Assembly (NCBI GenBank): GCA_964020155.1
Contig: OZ026561.1
Coordinates: 766,001-830,000 of the forward strand
Direction of reading: 5' to 3'
DNA from: Chondrilla cf. caribensis
Lineage: Eukaryota; Porifera; Demospongiae; Chondrillida; Chondrillidae
Length of the DNA stretch: 64,000 nucleotides
In this document: one piece after another, positions 1 through 64,000 of the stretch
How positions within the stretch are numbered: the stretch's first letter is position 1
How the letters are laid out: the number at the start of each line of letters is the position of its first letter
Position numbers and translations under genes: made by a program
Notes under the pieces: model-generated
What the model was told of the DNA's origin: nothing
The model's input: the letters and a program-made list of their open reading frames with translations, nothing else
The model's database searches: none

Positions 1-1509
<1,509 letters not shown>

Positions 1510-2743
1510 GTCGTTCACGTGTCTTTCACGTGATATGCACGTGCTCAACTTGTGCGCCACCTTGAGACAGCGCGCGAAATTCCGTTGAAGAGAACTGGAG
1601 GTGGACCGTCTTCTCGTCAGAATTATCGGTATTAACCGTGACTTTTCTTTTTATGCATGCTCAAATATGTCTTTGAATATCTTTATATCGCTGGTCAGAA
1701 ACGTTTGGTGAAAGTCTCCTTACTATTGCCACCTATTCTGAACTATTCGACCTTTTCCGTTCATTCAAGGTAGCGGTTAATTTGCATGTGTCCGAAGTTT
1801 ACGTCTATTGATTTTGTTCAATTTGGACTCCGTACTCATCGTCACCACACGTACGGCCTCTCCATTAGGATACAAGCACTTTTTGATTTCACTTGGTCGC
1901 GGTCTATGACCACATCGACCTTCATTAGCTCATGCAACATCTACGGCGCTCCATTTGATGTGAATGGCTTTTGAACCTCTAACTTAGTCACTCGTTGAAC
2001 CAGCCGGGCATGTCTTCAAACAGTAACTCTCGTGGTAGCCTATGCGTACGTACAACACATAATATTGTATTGCTACGTTGTCTAGTTGTAGCTACAAGAC
2101 CGGCTCTGAAATTTAGCGTCTTTGGCGACTTTGGCCGACCAGGTAACGAATGTCCCTCTACCTCCACCCGTGCGAAAATGATAACGCGCATCAGACGCCC
2201 ATAGATTTGTGGATTGAGTCGCATTCTTACCGATTTGTAACAAGACCTAGCTTATCAGACAATAATTTGCTCCCACGTTATGTTTGCATGTCTGTGTAAT
2301 ACAATTATGCATGCATGAAGATCGTGTAGGTATGTATAATTGTATAATGTGTATTACATAAACAGTGGGGAGGTGGGAGGTCATGGTGCAGTTCACTGTG
2401 TTGTTACACTAACACTGCTTATTGATTTTACTCAGCTATATAAACAGGGGAATGTTTTTTCCTTATTGGGAAGTTTGTCACTGGTGAATGTATCTTTTCA
2501 GCCAGTACAGCCCTTGTAGGAAGGTTGTGGGTTGCTGTTCCAGTGTAGAGGAAGCCTTCAAAGGTCCAGTGATTAGCTCACCTATATAATCGTAGCAGTT
2601 GTAGACGGATAGTCTATTGGGGTTCAGTCACTCTTCCTAAAGGTATCCTCTGAGTACTGCTCTCTGTCTCTCTGTGTATGTTTGACTGATCCCCAGGTCT
2701 TGCATGTGGAGTGCCCCTCTATCTGGGTAGTCTACTGTGAGGA
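1510..2743. other. Intergenic region between the divergent CYTH gene and gene A
   Basis: The CYTH start codon (1509, minus) and the gene A start codon (2744, plus) face away from each other, so this 1.2-kb stretch should hold both promoters. I found no convincing exon; the open frames here are short and match no recognised domain. TATATAAA at 2437-2444 is a possible TATA box for gene A, about 300 bases before its ATG. Confidence 0.5.
2437..2444 (+). promoter_or_regulatory. Possible TATA box upstream of gene A
   Basis: TATATAAA lies 300 bases upstream of the signal-peptide ATG. This is a sequence match only. The region is AT-rich and a transcription start has not been shown. Confidence 0.25.
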
Positions 2744-40547
<37,804 letters not shown>

Positions 40548-41851
40548 GTAGAGGGAGTGTACTGGACCCTAATAATGTTAATTTGAAAATTAATGAATAT
40601 TATCTTCAATTGATATTGCCTTATAGGCCTGAGAGAATTGAATATAATATCATGTTGTGTGTTGGTCTTATAACTGACAACAGGAGATTGTTATACATGC
40701 TATAGTTATGAACTTTCCATTATGATATTTGATTTACTGTTGTACAGACAAGAATTGCATCCTTGTCTTTTGTGTTGAATTGCAATGTATGAATCACACT
40801 GATATGGTTTCTGCATGTACACATTGGACTGTACTTCTGTTACTCAGATGTTAGGTTGATTTGCATGTTAGTCTAATAATGAAGGATTATTACCATGTGA
40901 GGTCCTCAAGGGATACACTGGAGAAGGATTGCAGGTAATGCAAGCATGTTTGTGGAAAGAATGTTAACACTAAACAGGTATCATACCTCTCAGGGTCACT
41001 AATACATGCTTAGCAAAGGCACTATCCCTGAGCCTGAATATATACTAGAATTCTTACAAAGGACCCCTATATGCATGAAACATATCAATGCTTGAGTTGG
41101 TATATGTTCCTTAATGGGAAAAACAAGTAGTGAAACCTTGTTAACCAAATTATTTGGGAGACCCCATTCTGGATCCTGTGTGTTGTGCTGTGGCTATTAC
41201 TTTGGCAATTGTATACATCTTAATTGCATTTTCTCATGAGTATGGTGAGGTGCATGGTGTGAAGGTGGTACCTGCGTAGGTCCTTAGCCCAGGCATTATC
41301 CCTGAACATGTACATACATACTCACTGGATTCCTAAACCATTAACCTATTGCAAAGTATGTGTCATAATATTATGTCATTAAAATTAATGTGGAGTTGGT
41401 TCCTTAAAAGCAGAATATATTGTGTAACTTGATAACCTTCAAATTAAATACTGAAATCCATTGAAAGGAGCCATTTTCATTATATTATGACAGAGACCAC
41501 ACATCTTAGAATCATAGTTGTAACAAACATGATTCATCACAGTGACTATAGAACTTGAAGTACTAGCATTGGTTCACCCATCACTTAACTATGTACATGT
41601 TATTCATTCCCATAGGCTACATGCCTAATACATGAGCTTATAAATAATTGTGTATAATGCTTGATATAGTGTAACTTTGCATTGTATAATCATTGCATTG
41701 GAGCAATTGGGACCAAATGGCACATGTCAATGGTAGTAGTCATTACATTTTCAGTGTAATGTCTGACTTTCATTAACACTGTGTACCATAATGGACCTAC
41801 ACTGTTTTTGATGGTTCTGAAGTACACAGAACTGAACATAGTCTACAACTA
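40548..41851. other. Intergenic region after gene A
   Basis: AT-rich, with no exon or repeat family I could recognise. It must contain the 3' UTR and polyadenylation site of gene A; I saw no clear AATAAA close to the stop. Confidence 0.5.
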
Positions 41852-42829
41852 ATTCACTGCAAATGGGAAGCCTTACAAAAGGTATCAACTATACAGTGCA
41901 ATTAAAAGTCATTATAAACATGTTTATGGCTTACATGGCAAGATTCTCATCACTTGCCATGTTGAAGTATACTACAACAATACATGGGGTACTGTATGTG
42001 ATGATGGCTGGGACCTGAATGATGCTGCAGTTGTCTGTAGAGAGCTGGGATTACCTGGAGCTATCTCATTTTTTTGGTGCGCTTCATTCGGACAAGGAAA
42101 TGGTCCCATCTGGTTAGATAACGTGAGATGCAGAGGTAGTGAGACCAGTCTAAGCTCCTGTTCTCATGAAGGCTGGGAAGACACAGCTGTGTTCATAGTG
42201 AAGATGCTGGAGGGACATACTATTTACACAGATGGGGACACTCAAACCACATTTCTAGGTCGTGCTCTTCCCATAGTTTGTGATCCCGATTGTGTGAGAG
42301 GAACATGTACAGAGGACAGGGTTTGTGTGTGTCCTGAGGGATGGACAGGAGAGGATTGCAACACTCCCAAGTAAGAGGACAATCGTGATGGACTTAGTTG
42401 AATAGTATTGATTCACTGACAGAATCTCTGTAACAAAACACATGATATAGTGTGGCCCAGATCAAGAGATGGTCCAAGGTATTATACATGAGAATTCACT
42501 CCATACTGATGATATGTCTTTGCTTTGTAATTTCAGTTCCTTGCGGTCCAGAATTCAATGAACCTCCTTCAGTGACTTACGATGCAGTGAACCAAACACT
42601 GAATATCGTACACTACCCTCCAGAAGGAAGTGTGTGTAAATGTGTGTTCAGGAAAATGGTAAAGAAAAAACCATGTAAGTCATCTCCCATGTGCTGTAAT
42701 GTTATCATGTTCATCACATTGACGATATTCATGTGTTATACCTCAGCCTCCCAAGGGACACCATGAGTGGTGTTCGGTTGGGAAAGAATGAAAAAGGACG
42801 ACTTGTGATAACCTGTAAAGCTGATGGTA
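41852..42829 (+). CDS. Orphan SRCR + EGF-like gene fragment (exon ~41852-42370; possible exons 42537-42674, 42746-42829)
   Basis: The open stretch contains [51 protein letters not shown] and [10 protein letters not shown], a canonical group A SRCR in one exon, unlike the two-exon SRCRs of gene A. The second half of the SRCR is disturbed ([17 protein letters not shown]). An EGF-like domain follows ([24 protein letters not shown]) and a good donor CCCAA|GTAAGA. The exon at 42537 ([17 protein letters not shown]) does not fit the phase; the one at 42746 ([20 protein letters not shown]) does if 42537 is skipped. No start codon or signal peptide was found. It may be a decaying or partial gene. Confidence 0.55.
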
Positions 42830-43962
42830 GCTCTTATAAGCTATTGATTTCAAGTCGAAAATAAGTAGCAACCTCAAGTCCCACAAAAGTAGCATAAGCA
42901 GTGACTTCAAGTCTCCTGCACTGTTGTAGTAGTAATAGGTTCATAGTACTAACTATAAGAAAACATAACTGGTGTAAAAGAGAACATCTGCTATTGGATT
43001 GGTTTGATGTAGTGTCATTTATTGCATACAATCCAATCTAGCTAGCTAGACCACCCCTTGCAGAAAGCCGGGGGTGGCGAGAAGGCCCTATCCTGACCGG
43101 CTGTACAACAGGATTGTCCGATTGTTGGATGAGCTAGCTAAACCGTTCCTTGCAGGCACCTGGCATAGAAGGGGAAGTGACGGTCTATGATAGCACACCT
43201 CCATCGAATATTGTACACCTAGGTTGTGTGACTTTAGCGCTCGACACTTCAAATTATCCTCTCCACATAGTAATTTATTATATTGTACCATACTCCTACA
43301 TTTACTACTGTACATATTTAATTTATAGTAACTTGAATGTTAATAGTATTACTCTTATTACCATGTACGTTTAATATATATCTGTTTGAGTTCCCAAATT
43401 ATACATGAGCTTTGAGGGACATCCACACAGACAGCACATGGTCAATGTGTCACTGTAGCTAATAATATGACGTGTGGTGACACTTCTAGGTAATCATCCA
43501 TTTTCAGTTGTTCTACTAGTGCTTCATCAAGTCCAAAATATCTCCAATTATGACTATATTAGAGAGTTCAGTCATCTTTGGAGTCTTCTTTCAATTGAAT
43601 CCCTAAGAATGTATTTACTGCCTGCTGGAGTGTGCTGGTAATTGAATTATCAAATATAATCATATTCATTATACTGTTATTTTATACTATATTATATATT
43701 ATATTCATATTATACATTATTCACATATATTATATTGTATACTATTATTATACTCCATATAAGTCCACCCATAGCTCTATTTACTCAGAGGATCTAGTGT
43801 AAGTCGACAGTTTAAGAGAGAGTGTCTGGAAATTCTAGATGTGGTGACAATCCCTACAATATTTGGTAAGTACCAGTAGAGGTTTCCTTGAAGCTAGGAC
43901 AATTCACAGTTGATTGTCTTTCAACCTGTCTGATTAGTTGGACATCTACCAATTCTGAGATC
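42830..43962. other. Region upstream of gene B
   Basis: Very AT-rich around 43670-43750. A short coding-like piece at about 43158-43222 (APGIEGEVTVYDSTPPSNIV) follows a CTTGCAG acceptor, but its phase does not fit the previous exon. Otherwise I see nothing recognisable. The gene B promoter should lie here. Confidence 0.4.
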
Positions 43963-63930
<19,968 letters not shown>

Positions 63931-64000
63931 GTCAGTGTTAAATCCACCAACTTCTCGGTTTCAGTATTGTTGAAGATTGTGTTATGTAATTTGTCGTGTG

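Overview
The window looks like sponge (Porifera, probably demosponge) nuclear DNA. The signs are short GT-AG introns, very long (TG)n/(CA)n microsatellites, many small TA-flanked DNA transposons, and genes built from SRCR and Calx-beta domains, which sponges have in large numbers. The phylum is an inference from domain content and was not tested. No tRNA, rRNA or CRISPR was seen.

Layout. Positions 1-1509 (minus strand) hold most of a CYTH-domain gene of the CyaB-like/thiamine-triphosphatase superfamily, cut off at the window edge. From 2744 to 40547 (plus strand) runs a very large gene A. It has a signal peptide, five SRCR domains, a Cys-rich module, fourteen Calx-beta-like domains in a phase-1 exon array, a Ser/Thr/Pro-rich linker, a tandem block of hormone-receptor-like (HormR), SEA-like and thrombospondin-3-like units, a GAIN domain with a GPS, seven transmembrane helices of the adhesion/secretin GPCR type, and a cytoplasmic tail. 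The SRCR part (2744-6744) and the Calx-beta/7TM part (9660-40547) are joined across a 2.9-kb intron by matching reading phase; two separate genes remain possible.

Positions 41852-42829 carry an orphan SRCR+EGF exon and possible further exons. Gene B (43963 to beyond the end) is a tandem paralogue of gene A. It has its own signal-peptide exon and no SRCR domains, goes straight into the Cys-rich module, has about twelve Calx-beta domains, and then an internal deletion that fuses Calx-beta directly to the last TSP3/HormR/GAIN/GPS/7TM part. Exons and introns of A and B align almost base for base from about 9386/45586 onward, so the duplication is recent.

Mobile DNA. An apparently intact Tigger/pogo element (17054-18997, transposase on minus) and several MITEs sit in introns. 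Four are present in one paralogue and absent at the exact TA in the other, so they date to after the duplication. Simple repeats and minisatellites occupy many introns.

Working model: A and B are surface adhesion receptors with Ca2+-binding Calx-beta arrays outside and a 7TM signalling domain inside. Because sponge aggregation factors carry Calx-beta domains and SRCR proteins have been proposed as aggregation receptors, a role in cell adhesion or self-recognition is a reasonable, untested hypothesis. Exon coordinates were read by eye from splice signals, frame continuity and A/B alignment.
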